This document shows, piece after piece, positions 7,514-15,628 of a stretch of DNA of 15,628 nucleotides. Numbering within the stretch: position 1 is the stretch's first letter; each line of letters starts with the position of its first letter. The stretch comes from Candolleomyces eurysporus (taxonomy: Eukaryota; Basidiomycota; Agaricomycetes; Agaricales; Psathyrellaceae), in assembly GCA_027579435.1 (NCBI GenBank), contig JANBPK010001697.1, positions 1 through 15,628 on the forward strand. The letters are read 5' to 3'. Both the position numbers and the translations under genes were made by a program. The notes below the pieces were generated by a model. It saw only the letters and a list, made by a program, of their open reading frames with translations. It was not told the origin of the DNA and made no database searches.

Positions 7514-9488
7514 ATGTCCGGTTCATCGTACTTCGCCAACTCCAAGGACTTTGGTATCAAAAAGCTAACCTTCAATAACTACGTCTCAGAAGGCGATGGT
7601 AAGTAAATAGTTTGCGTCTCATTCACCAATAAACTGACATTTGTCTAACAATAAGCGCTCCAATATCTGCACAAGCACTCGGCTACCAGTGCCATGCACG
7701 ACTCGGAAGAGCGGTACCCCCCGCCTCTGTGCCACGAAGGGACTCGCGAGGTCGTCATATGCCGGATCGAGGGGTGGTACGGATTCGAAATCCCACCGGA
7801 GAAGAAGATCATGTGGGTTCATGCCCCCGCAGGCTTCGGCAAGACTGCTGTAGCTGGGACGGTGTCGAAGAACATGGAGAGCCGTACGGACCTGGACTTC
7901 AACCCCNGTCGGGGCGACGTTCTTCTTCTGGAGGTCGTCGCCCGAGCGCAACAGCCCCGCGCGCTTCATCATTACCCTGGCGTATCAGTTCACCATGTCT
8001 ATCCCCGAGCTCGCTCCTCACATCGAAGCAGCAGTGAAGCGAAATCCCATGGTTCTCAACAAAGCGCTCGAAGTTCAGCTGACGAAGCTCATTGTCGAGC
8101 CATTCAAATCCCTCGGCGAGCTAGACAATATGCCGCATCGTCTGGTCATCGTCGACGGGCTCGACGAGTGCATCAACTCTGACCAAGAGTCGCGCGTCGA
8201 GAAGCAATACGCGGAGGATCAAGAACGCGTTCAGGTTCGGGTCCTCGAGCTCATCCGCACTCTCCATTCGCACAACCTTCCCCTATGCTTCCTCATTCTC
8301 AGCCGGCCGGAACCGTGGATCAAGCAACATATCGGGTCCAAGTCGTTTCGATCCATCACCGAGACCTTGGACCTTGACCAGGTCGGAGATCATCTGAAGG
8401 ACGTGGAAAAGTTCGTCAGGGATGAACTTGCTCGAATCGCAGAGAGCTTGGACCCACAGCCGGAAGACCACGAAGAGTGGCCTGGGCGAGCTCTCGTTGA
8501 GCTTTTTTTGTGGAGAACAGATGGCCACATGCTTTACGCAGCTACTGTTATTCGTCATATTGAACCATACGACGATCCACGCCAGCAACTGCATGACCTT
8601 CTCGTCAGTCGAGTCAGTGTCAACTCCACTCCAGATCTTACCCATTCAACCCCGTTCTCCTCCCTTCACGAGCTCTACCGCCAAATCTTACGGTCATGCC
8701 CTCCAGCAAATCGGGCTATCATGGTTGAGGTAATCGAAGAAATACTCGCGTTTAATTGTCGGGTCCTTTACCCCATCGAATTCTCCACTGCCCTCAACAT
8801 CTTTGATCGCCTCACCGGGCGAGCACCTGGTCGTGGAATCAAGGCCCTCCGACCTCTTCACGCTTTGATACGACTGGATGGAACCTCCAGCCATTCACTT
8901 GGTCTTTTATCCTGTTTCCATCATTCTTCATTTACCGAATTCTTGCGGGGTCAGCCTCAACTCTTGCCGGACATCGTGTTCAACGTTCAGAAGGGTGTTT
9001 GCAGGTTACTTGCGGGGTGTTTCAAGGCGTTGTCGGTGATAACCATTGATGGTCATGTTGACAAGGAACACGTCAAATTTTCCCTGACGTATTGGCCAGG
9101 TCTCTGGTCCATATGGAATCCCGCCGAAGATGCTGACCCATCCTCACTGCTCAGAGCGTTGCTCGCGCTTGATCTCATGGCCTGCTTCGTTCAGACTTCA
9201 AGAGATCCGGAAACGGCTCAGGGTTTCCTGTGGGCCTTTGAACAATTGTACCATCCCGCTCGGAACTTTATCGTTTGCGGCAAGTCATTTTCCGTGTTTG
9301 CACCCCTTGCCGAAGACGCCGTCACGCACGTCCGAGCTTCGTCAGAGGGAGCCTTTATGTACCTCATAGACCCCGGTTGTCTCGCCCAATATCTCGAGGG
9401 ATTTCATGATAATTGGTCTAGAGGTTCCTTTGGGGACTATATGAAGGCGATTGAAAATTGTCCACCCGCTCTCGACAATGTTGTTTAA
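7514..9488 (+). CDS. NACHT-domain NLR-like protein, copy 4, C-terminally shortened
   Basis: Exon 1 is 7514-7598, the intron 7599-7655 (57 nt, phase 1) and exon 2 7656-9488, with an ambiguous N at 7907. Without that base the frame is continuous and gives 638 residues. Exon 1 encodes the same MSGSSYFANSKDF motif as copy 1. Walker A is APAGFGKT and Walker B LVIVDGLDEC, followed by LSRPEPW, the LRPLHALIRL block and a HHSSFTEFL motif. The frame ends at TAA 9486-9488, in the context PALDNVV-stop. Copies 3 and 5 have CAA and CGA here and continue (copy 5 for ~60 residues more), so this is a nonsense change. The frame beyond it has another TAG at 9548-9550. The NACHT core is intact, so a functional shortened protein is possible. 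Confidence 0.72.
7907..7907. other. Ambiguous base N that breaks the frame of copy 4
   Basis: The context is TTCAACCCC-N-GTCGGGGCGACG. Copies 2, 5 and 6 have AACCCCGT with no extra base. Dropping N restores the NPVGATFFFWR reading. Like the N at 4376 it touches a C4 run. Confidence 0.8.
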
Positions 9489-9649
9489 GCTCTGGGGGGC
9501 CTTCTCGAGAAACGAGAAGACCTCTTTGAGAAATTCGAGCGGCTTACTTAGCCAGCTCCCCAAGGCCAGTGGGCGGCTGGGAAGCTGTTCAAGCTTGCTC
9601 GTCAAGGTGCCAAGTTGTATTGTACACATACCGTACCTAGCCCCAGCGT
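9489..9649 (+). pseudogene. Decayed C-terminal tail and 3' end of copy 4
   Basis: Translating past the TAA shows ALGGLLEKREDLFEKFERL, clearly matching LRELLEKQEESFEELERL of copy 5, then another stop at 9548-9550. The terminal KLFKLARQGAK equivalent is visible near 9580-9615 in a shifted frame. The tail is therefore no longer under coding constraint. Confidence 0.65.
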
Positions 9650-10339
9650 CTAAAAATGTATTTAGATAAAATACCGGACTCTTCCTATAAAGTACAGTAG
9701 AGATCATGGCCAATGCTAACATTCAAAGGGAATATTAGTCAGTAGTCAACTTAGTACCAGCGGCTGGTGTGAGCATGTAGTCGAAGCGAGGCAAGACATG
9801 CAAGTACCTTTGCGCTTAGGATCCACGAATCGGTAAGTAAAGATGTCAAGAAGCACCTACTTGTTTATTCGAGCAGACCGATCGTTGAAGACAAGGCAGC
9901 ATCGTCAATCGGACATTCCTCTCTTTCTGTCTCTCCGTGCCTCTTCCTATATCGTTCAATTCTACTCACCCTCTCGTGTCTTACTCTAGTATCCTCTTTC
10001 ACAGTCTCTGGGGTTTGTCTAGTCCCTCGAACGGACTTCTCCTACCTCCTATGTAGGTCGATGCGCGTTCGTCCAAGCAACTTGAAAGCGCAGACCTGCC
10101 TAAATCTTTCGCTTTCCTGAGGATTATTGATGTAGGGTCACTAGTATATTCAGTGAATCCAAATCCAATCTAGTCCCACTGCATTTCCGCACCCCCACTT
10201 ACCCTGGGGTTGAGTGGTAACACTGAACTCGAGCAGTGCAGAGGCCTCCCGGCCCGACAGATCACTGCCTTCGAGCGAACTCGACTTCTGACGAGGCGCT
10301 TGTTTTCATCGACTCTTATCTCTTCCATCTACCACCACC
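9650..10339 (+). promoter_or_regulatory. Spacer class B: 3' flank of copy 4 and promoter region of copy 5
   Basis: The first ~180 bases are the common 3' flank (TTTAGATAAAATACCGG and onwards). From ~9890 there is a pyrimidine-rich block (CTCTCTTTCTGTCTCTCCG, CTTCCTATATCG) and then unique upstream sequence ending ACCACCACC just before the copy 5 ATG. Bases 9650-10309 recur at 12483-13141. CT-rich tracts are common just upstream of transcription starts in filamentous fungi, so this may be the copy 5 promoter. This flank is unlike those of copies 1, 2, 4 and 6. Confidence 0.55.
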
Positions 10340-12478
10340 ATGTCAGGTGTTTCCTACTTCAAGAACGCTAGAGATTTCGAAGCAAATAACACTACATTCA
10401 ACTTGAATACATACGTCTCGGACGGCGATGGTAAGTGGCAGGTACCTGTACTCTAGGCAGGGTGGATGAACGGTATTGCTGTTGTTGTCCCGCAGCGCTT
10501 CAATACCTGCACAAGCACTCGGCTACCAGTGCCATGCACGACTCGGAAGAGCGATACCCTCCGCCCTTGTGCCACGAAGGTACTCGCGAGGTCGTCATAT
10601 GCCGGATCGAGGGGTGGTATGGGTTCGACATCCCACCGGAGAAGAAGATCATGTGGGTTCATGCCCCTGCAGGCTACGGGAAGACTGCTGTGGCTGGGAC
10701 GGTGTCCAAGAATATGGAGAGCCGTACGGATCCAGATTTCAACCCCGTTGGGGCGACATTCTTCTTCTGGAGGTCGTCGCCCGAGCGCAACAGCCCCGCG
10801 CGCTTCATCATCACCCTGGCGTATCAGTTCACCATGTCCATTCCCGAGCTCGCTCCTCACATCGAGGCTGCTGTGAAGCGAAACCCGATGGTCCTCAACA
10901 AAGCGCTCGAGGTTCAGCTCATAAAGCTCATCGTCGAGCCGTTCAAATCCCTCGGCGAGCTCGACGATATGCCTCATCGCCTGGTTATCATCGATGGACT
11001 CGACGAGTGCATCAACTCGGACCAGCAGTCGCGTGTCGAGAAGCAATACGCGGAGGATCAAGAACGCGTTCAGGTTCGAATCCTCGAACTCATTCGCACT
11101 CTCCATTCGCACAACCTCCCCCTCTGTTTCCTCATTCTCAGCCGGCCGGAACCATGGATCAAGCGGCACATCGAATCCAGGTCATTTCAATCCATCACAG
11201 AAACCTTGGACCTCTACCGAGTCGGAAATCATATGAAGGACGTGGAGAGGTTCATCAGGGATGAACTCACTCGTATCGCAGAGAGCTTGGACCCACAGCC
11301 AGGGAACAACGAAGAGTGGCCTGGGGAAGATATCGTTAAACGCTTCTTGTGGAGAGCTGGCGGTCACATGCTCTACGCCGCCACTGTTATTCGTCATATT
11401 GAACTATACGACGATCCACGCCAGCAACTACAAGACCTTCTCAGCAGACCGGTCAATGTCGATTCCACTCCAGACCTCACCCATTCGACTCCGTTCTCCT
11501 CCCTTCACGAGCTCTACCGCCAGATCTTACGGTCATGCCCCCAAACAAATCGCGCTGCCATGGTCGAGGTACTTGAAGAAATACTCGTGGCCACAGTTTA
11601 CTCATTTCTCGTCGAGGTGCCCACTGGCCTCAACATCTTCGATCGCCTCACCGGACGAGCACCTGGTCATGGAATCAAGGCCCTTCGACCTCTTCACGCT
11701 TTGATACGCCTATCTGGCGATGACGATGGTGGAACGTACAATCCGATCTTTTTCTATCATTCTTCATTTGGCCAATTCTTGGTGGCTGGGTCTCAAATCT
11801 TGCCGGACGTCACACTCAACGTTCAGAAGGGTGTCCGCAGGTTGCTTGCGGGGTGCTTAAAGTGGCTGTCAGTGGGTGGTTGGGTTGACGAGTACGACGT
11901 CACATTTTTTTTCCCTGGCGTACTGGCCAACCCTTTGGTTCGAATGGAAACCCATTGAAGACGCTGACCCATCCCCGCTGCTCAGAGCGTTGCTCGCAGT
12001 TGATCTCACGGCTTGCTTCACTTTGTCTATGGGACCTCTGAGGGCGGCTGCCGGTCTCCACAGGAGCCTTAAGGGTTTGTACCATCCCACCCAAAACCTT
12101 ATTGTTTTTGAGAAGTCATTCTCCGGGTGTGCACCCCTTGTCGAAGACGCTGTTGGGCACCTTCAAGCTTCGTGGGAGGGAGCCGTTGTGCGCCCCATAG
12201 ATCCGAATTATCCTTCCAGTCATTTCGAGCTACGTACCTGGCTATCACCTTACTTGGGCAACTATATAGTAGAGATTGAAAATTGTCCACCCGCTCTCAA
12301 CACTGTTGTTCGAGTTTTGAGGGAACTTCTCGAGAAGCAAGAAGAGTCCTTTGAGGAACTCGAGCGGCTAGTGGCGGCTGACTCACAGTCTGAGGCCCGG
12401 CAGGCGACTGAGAACATGTTCAAGCTTGTTCGTCAGGGTGCCAAGGAGTATAGTACACATTACCGTGCTGAGTCTTAG
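10340..12478 (+). CDS. NACHT-domain NLR-like protein, copy 5, frameshifted at a T8 run
   Basis: Exon 1 is 10340-10430, with ATG in ACCACCACCATGTC (a good fungal start context). The intron is 10431-10495 (65 nt, GTAAGT...CGCAG, phase 1) and exon 2 begins at 10496. Exon 1 encodes a diverged motif (MSGVSYFKNARDF then an N/T-rich stretch). The long exon carries APAGYGKT, LVIIDGLDEC, LSRPEPW, LRPLHALIRL and YHSSFGQFL. As written the frame ends at 11956-11958 (517 residues). At 11905-11912 there are eight T residues; with seven, the frame continues to TAG 12476-12478 and gives 690 residues ending MFKLVRQGAKEYSTHYRAES. The downstream frame (ADPSPLLRALLAVDLTACF) clearly matches copies 2 and 4. The break may be a real mutation or a homopolymer error. 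The C-terminus is extended relative to copy 2 (GAEE-stop). Confidence 0.75.
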
Positions 12479-13141
12479 CGTCTGAAAATGTATTTAGATA
12501 AAATACCGGACCCTTCCTACAAAGCACAGCGGATACCATGGCCAATGCTAAAATTCAAAGGGAACATCAGTCCAAGTAGTCAACTTGGTGCTAGCGACTG
12601 GTGTAAGCATGTAGTCGAAGGGAGGCAAGACATGCAAGTACCTTCGCCCTTAGGATTGACGAATTGGTAGGTCAAGATGTCAAGGAGCGCCTACTTGTTT
12701 ATTCGAGCAGACCGATCGTTGAAGACAAGACAGCATCGCCAATTGGACATCCCTCTCTTTCTGTCTCTCCGTATCTCTTCCTATATCGTTCGACTCTATT
12801 CACCCTCTCGCGTCTTACTCTAGAGTATCCTCTTTCACAGTTTCTGGGGTTTGTCTAGTCCTTCGAACGGATTGCTCTGACCTCCGATGTAGGTCGATGC
12901 GTGTTCGTCCAAGCAAAGGGCAGACCTAGCTGAATCTTTCGTTTTCCTAAGGATCATTGATGTAGGGTCACTAGCGTACTCAGTGAATCCAAACCTAAAT
13001 CTCCTACCACCGCATTTCTTCGCTTTCACTCACCAGGGTTGAGTGGTAACACTGTACTTGAGCACCGCAGAGGCTTCCCGGCCGGGCAGATCACTGCTTT
13101 CGAGCAGCGAACTCGACTTCTGAAGAGGCGCTTGTTTTCAT
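12479..13141 (+). repeat. 3' flank of copy 5 plus orphan copy of spacer class B
   Basis: Bases 12483-13141 repeat 9650-10309 with substitutions and a few small indels. Shared blocks include CAGACCGATCGTTGAAGACAAG, the CT-rich tract, GGTCACTAG, GGTTGAGTGGTAACACTG and GAGGCGCTTGTTTTCAT. The match ends at that last block, 31 bases short of where the copy 5 start codon would lie. No exon 1 or NACHT sequence follows, so this is a promoter region stranded by loss of its gene. Confidence 0.75.
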
Positions 13142-13746
13142 AACCCTTGAAGCCGGCTTCCCCGCAACGCCCGCTACTTGGAACGAGGTATCTTGTCGTC
13201 TAACTGTTCATTATAGAAAAACCTCCTGACTCATATGTTGGGTCGGGTTGTCCATGGTGCTACCCACTTCCGCCCCTTTTCTACATTGTTTTGCACGGAG
13301 GGAACTGCATTTTGGCATGCCCAGTCATGCGTGCACTGCAGCAGGCATGCGAAATTCGTCGTTTTCTATCATGGAAGAGCAAAAGTGAAAGAGTGAATTC
13401 GGGAGTAGGCATCGGGCAATGGAGTTGACAGATGGAGTTGTCATTGAACAATTAAGGCTACCCTGAAAACAGGGCAAGGGCACCCAGATTCTGTAGATTC
13501 GACGCAGAGCTGATATCTTGGCAGATTGGACATGTATAGGCCTGGAGGAAAGCAATGTCTTGGGGAAGCTGCAAACCGAACGAATGATTTCGCCGTTGTA
13601 AAGTAGACTGTGTCATAGAGAAGTCGCAATATCGACCTGGAGGGATAGAAAAAGGTGGACAACTTGGCTACATCTCTTCATCAAGCGTGCTACTCCTACT
13701 GCTACAAACTACTGTAAGAGCCATGAAACAAAGACTAGGCCAATTC
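13142..13746. other. Intergenic, no gene recognised
   Basis: Unique sequence between the orphan spacer and the 3' end of the BTB gene. Small minus-strand open frames (13325-13555, 13441-13662) show no domain. Part of it may be the 3' UTR of the minus-strand gene ending at 13747. I see no tRNA or inverted repeat. Confidence 0.4.
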
Positions 13747-14945
13747 CTACTCATTCCAAGATTCGTATCTGGCGATTTCTTCCCCAAACTCCTCGAGTAC
13801 CTTTTGGGACGTAGTACTGTTCGCTACCACATTCTTTCCGAGTCTCAACTTAAAAGCCCTGGAGCCCGTGGCCTTAGAGCACGAAGGGCAGGTGCGGTTT
13901 TCGAGGGAGAACGCGCATTTCGAGCAGCCTCGGCACATCAAAAGCTTCAGGTTGATGCAGACAGTGGCCTTTGCAAGCCCAGTGACTGGATTCTCCGCTT
14001 GGATCCACATGTCGTATGATCCATCGGATATATAGAAGGCGCTGCGATCGTCAACGCCTATCATCCGAGAGCAGGAGACGCAGTTTCTACCGTTTGTGAA
14101 CATTCCAGCTTGGCAGTAGTAGCACCCGATCATCCCGAGGGAAAGACCGGTAAGGGTCAATCCTGGTTCAAGAATTGTTTGTGTCTGATCCCGGATCCAC
14201 AGCAAGCTGCACGCCGTATCCGCCCCCAGCTGAGACTTGAGTTCGGCCAAAGGCCGAATGGGATGTTCGGACACAAGTTCGGTCAGCCCCTCTCTGAACC
14301 ATTTCGCGACTTTATGATCTCGACCTAGAACGATCTTTTCCATCGGGTTCAGAGAAGTCTTACTGAGCTCGCTGATAGCGTGTTCCCTGATCTGAAGAAT
14401 CGATGTTCTTCATCTGCGATTGGAGAAATACGAACGAGATCTGGGGCGCACCTTCTTCATGCTCCACCTCGTGGATAAGTTAAGCACGCCGATCCATTCC
14501 TCCTTCTCCAGTTGCAATGTACCTGAGATAAAGTCCTCTGGTCTATCCTCGTCATCTGGATCGTCAGCAGTGACAAATCTGAGAGTAGGGTTATGGCACT
14601 GACGTAGGGTAGAGAACCTTCAGCAAGGAATGGAAGTGAACCGCCTTATAGCCCTCCAACACAATGGGATGTTCTTCGTCTCGTCCTTCGATAGTCCCGT
14701 CGCTTCCCGCAGGTAGGTTGAACATGGTCTCGAAGACCTCAGAATGGTTGGCAAACCTATATCGAGGAGCCTCGAAGACGGTCTCCTCGACCTGTAGCAC
14801 CAATTAGCTGAATATCGGAAGTGGACAGACATACTCTATACACCTTGAAAAAGAGGATGCCCCCCCATCGGATCGGCTTTGGACAGAGGATAGGTCCTGG
14901 GGACGCGGTTGTGCCACTGGCAGACACGTTCGAGGCGGTAGACAT
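13747..14945 (-). CDS. BTB/POZ-domain protein with cysteine-rich C-terminal half
   Basis: Four exons on the minus strand: 14945-14844, 14791-14604, 14542-14452 and 14391-13747. The introns are 52, 61 and 60 nt. Joining them gives 1026 nt and 341 residues ending at TAG 13747-13749. The joins were chosen because they give one open frame and a continuous family pattern: ILFFK/VEETVFEAPRYRF, HSEVFETMFNLP, FHSLLKVLYPT/PEDF, EEWIGVLNLSTRW, KK/IREHAISEL and EKIVLGRDHKVAKWF. This is the Agaricomycete BTB/POZ architecture (dimerisation or adaptor fold, often a cullin-3 partner). The cysteine-rich half has CxxC pairs at about 217/220, 231/234, 280/283 and 295/298, plus C286, suggesting zinc binding. 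For intron 1 an alternative donor GTATGT nine bases downstream would add VYR. It is divergent from NACHT copy 6. Confidence 0.78.
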
Positions 14946-15173
14946 GGCGGTGGTAGAAGGAGACGAAGAAGATGCTATTGATCACATTACACCAATATAA
15001 TTCACCCACACGAGGCTGAACATGTCAGAAAGCCTGTAATACTGACATTTTGAGAACATCTCCCAAAGCGGAGTCGGAATACGTGGCCGATGAAGCGTCC
15101 GGCTCTGCGGCGACTGGATGAGCACACAGGCCAGCTGGCGTTTGATTCCATCCCTCCTCTGCGCATTGTCTCC
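14946..15173. promoter_or_regulatory. Bidirectional spacer between the BTB gene and NACHT copy 6
   Basis: Only 228 bp separate the two divergent start codons. The right ~130 bases (from GAGAACATCTCCC near 15052) match the 5' flank of copy 2, including GGCCGATGAAGCGTCCGG. The left ~100 bases are unique to this locus. A shared regulatory region is inferred from the distance. Confidence 0.5.
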
Positions 15174-15628
15174 ATGTCATCGTACTTCGCCAACTCCAGG
15201 GACTTTGCTATCAACAAGCTAACGGTCAACAGCAACTACACCTCAGAAGGCGATGGTGAGTGAATAGCTGCGTCTGGTTCAGTGTGCCCACCAAATTGAC
15301 CTTTTTCTGATTACAAGCGCTCCAATATCTGCACAAGCACTCGGCTACCAGTGCTATGCACGACTCGGAAGAGCGATATCCTCCTCCTCTGTGCCACGAA
15401 GGCACTCGCGACGTCGTCATATCTCGGATCGAGGGGTGGTATGGGTTCGAAGTCACGCCCGAAAAGAAGATCATGTGGGTTCATGCCCCTGCAGGCTACG
15501 GGAAGACTGCTGTTGCGGGGACGGTGTCGAATAAGATGGAGAGCCGTACGGACCTAGACTTCAACCCCGTCGGTGCTACGTTCTTCTTCTGGAGGCGTCT
15601 CCAGAGCGCAATAGCCCTGCGCGCTTCA
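15174..15628 (+). CDS. NACHT-domain NLR-like protein, copy 6 (5' part, cut by window end)
   Basis: Exon 1 is 15174-15255, the intron 15256-15317 (62 nt, GTGAGT donor, phase 1) and exon 2 starts at 15318 and leaves the window. Exon 1 encodes MSSYFANSRDF, nearest to copy 2. Exon 2 shows MHDSEERYPPP, a changed lead-in (YGFEVTPEKK where the others have IPPEKK) and an intact Walker A APAGYGKT. At 15593-15600 the sequence reads AGGCGTCTCCAGAG where copy 5 has AGGTCGTCGCCCGAG. One base is missing after AGG, so the frame shifts and the conserved SPERNSPARF is only visible in the next frame. Walker B lies beyond the window. Confidence 0.7.

Noticed and set aside
9486..9488. Repeat-induced point mutation as the cause of the stop codons
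   Set aside because: One C-to-T type stop is present, but the copies do not show a dense, strand-biased load of C-to-T changes and several lesions are indels, so the pattern does not look like RIP.
10435..10495. Start of copy 5 at the in-frame ATG-type position 10435 without splicing
   Set aside because: The stretch lies inside a clear GTAAGT...CGCAG intron, and the conserved first exon at 10340-10430 matches those of the other copies.
10453..11169. 238-residue open frame on the minus strand across copy 5, with similar ones opposite copies 1, 2 and 4
   Set aside because: It is an antisense shadow of the conserved NACHT exon: it recurs opposite every copy, tracks the sense codons and shows no domain of its own.
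14414..14451. 38-nt intron 3 in the BTB gene using the CGCAG acceptor
   Set aside because: It puts the next exon out of frame with the IREHAISEL block. The acceptor 22 bases further on gives a 60-nt intron and the right frame.
1..15628. CRISPR array, tRNA or rRNA genes
   Set aside because: No regularly spaced short repeats and no tRNA-like or rRNA-like sequence were seen; the repeats present are long tandem gene copies and spacers.

Overview
The window looks like nuclear DNA of a basidiomycete mushroom-type fungus (Agaricomycetes). Three things point there. Introns are short (52-65 nt), GT-AG, with CTNAC/CTAAT-like branch sites. The NACHT/STAND proteins carry the lead-in typical of that class (MHDSEERYPPPLCHEGTR before a P-loop APAGYGKT). 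The minus-strand gene is of the large Agaricomycete BTB/POZ family. I cannot name the species.

Layout: a head-to-tail array of six related NACHT-ATPase (NLR-like) genes on the + strand occupies most of the window. Copy 1 (281-1601) has lost its normal 3' half. Copy 2 (3613-5691) is complete except for one ambiguous base. Copy 3 (5927-7097) is a headless pseudogene. Copy 4 (7514-9488) has one ambiguous base and an early stop. Copy 5 (10340-12478) has a T8 frameshift. Copy 6 (15174 to the window end) is cut by the window. Each headed copy has the same two-exon plan: a tiny first exon of 26-30 codons, a 57-65 nt phase-1 intron, and one long exon with NACHT and a helical C-terminal part. No WD40, ankyrin or TPR repeats follow. 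The array seems to continue to the left, because bases 1-280 match the spacer downstream of copy 3.

Spacers are also repeated. One class lies before copies 1 and 4. A second lies before copy 5 and recurs downstream of it (12483-13141) with no gene attached. Between copies 1 and 2 the spacer is expanded by about 1.6 kb of unrelated DNA. This includes a 723-bp element (2723-3445) with 27-bp terminal inverted repeats, a 6-bp flanking direct repeat and clustered subterminal GTACATGTTT motifs. I read it as a non-autonomous DNA transposon.

Right of the orphan spacer, a four-exon gene on the minus strand (14945-13747) encodes a 341-residue BTB protein with a cysteine-rich C-terminal half. It is divergent from copy 6, with 228 bp between the two start codons.

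Together the region looks like a rapidly evolving NLR cluster: tandem duplication, mosaic exchange between copies, a loss-of-function change in nearly every copy, and transposon insertion. A role in non-self recognition is inferred from the gene family, not shown by the sequence.
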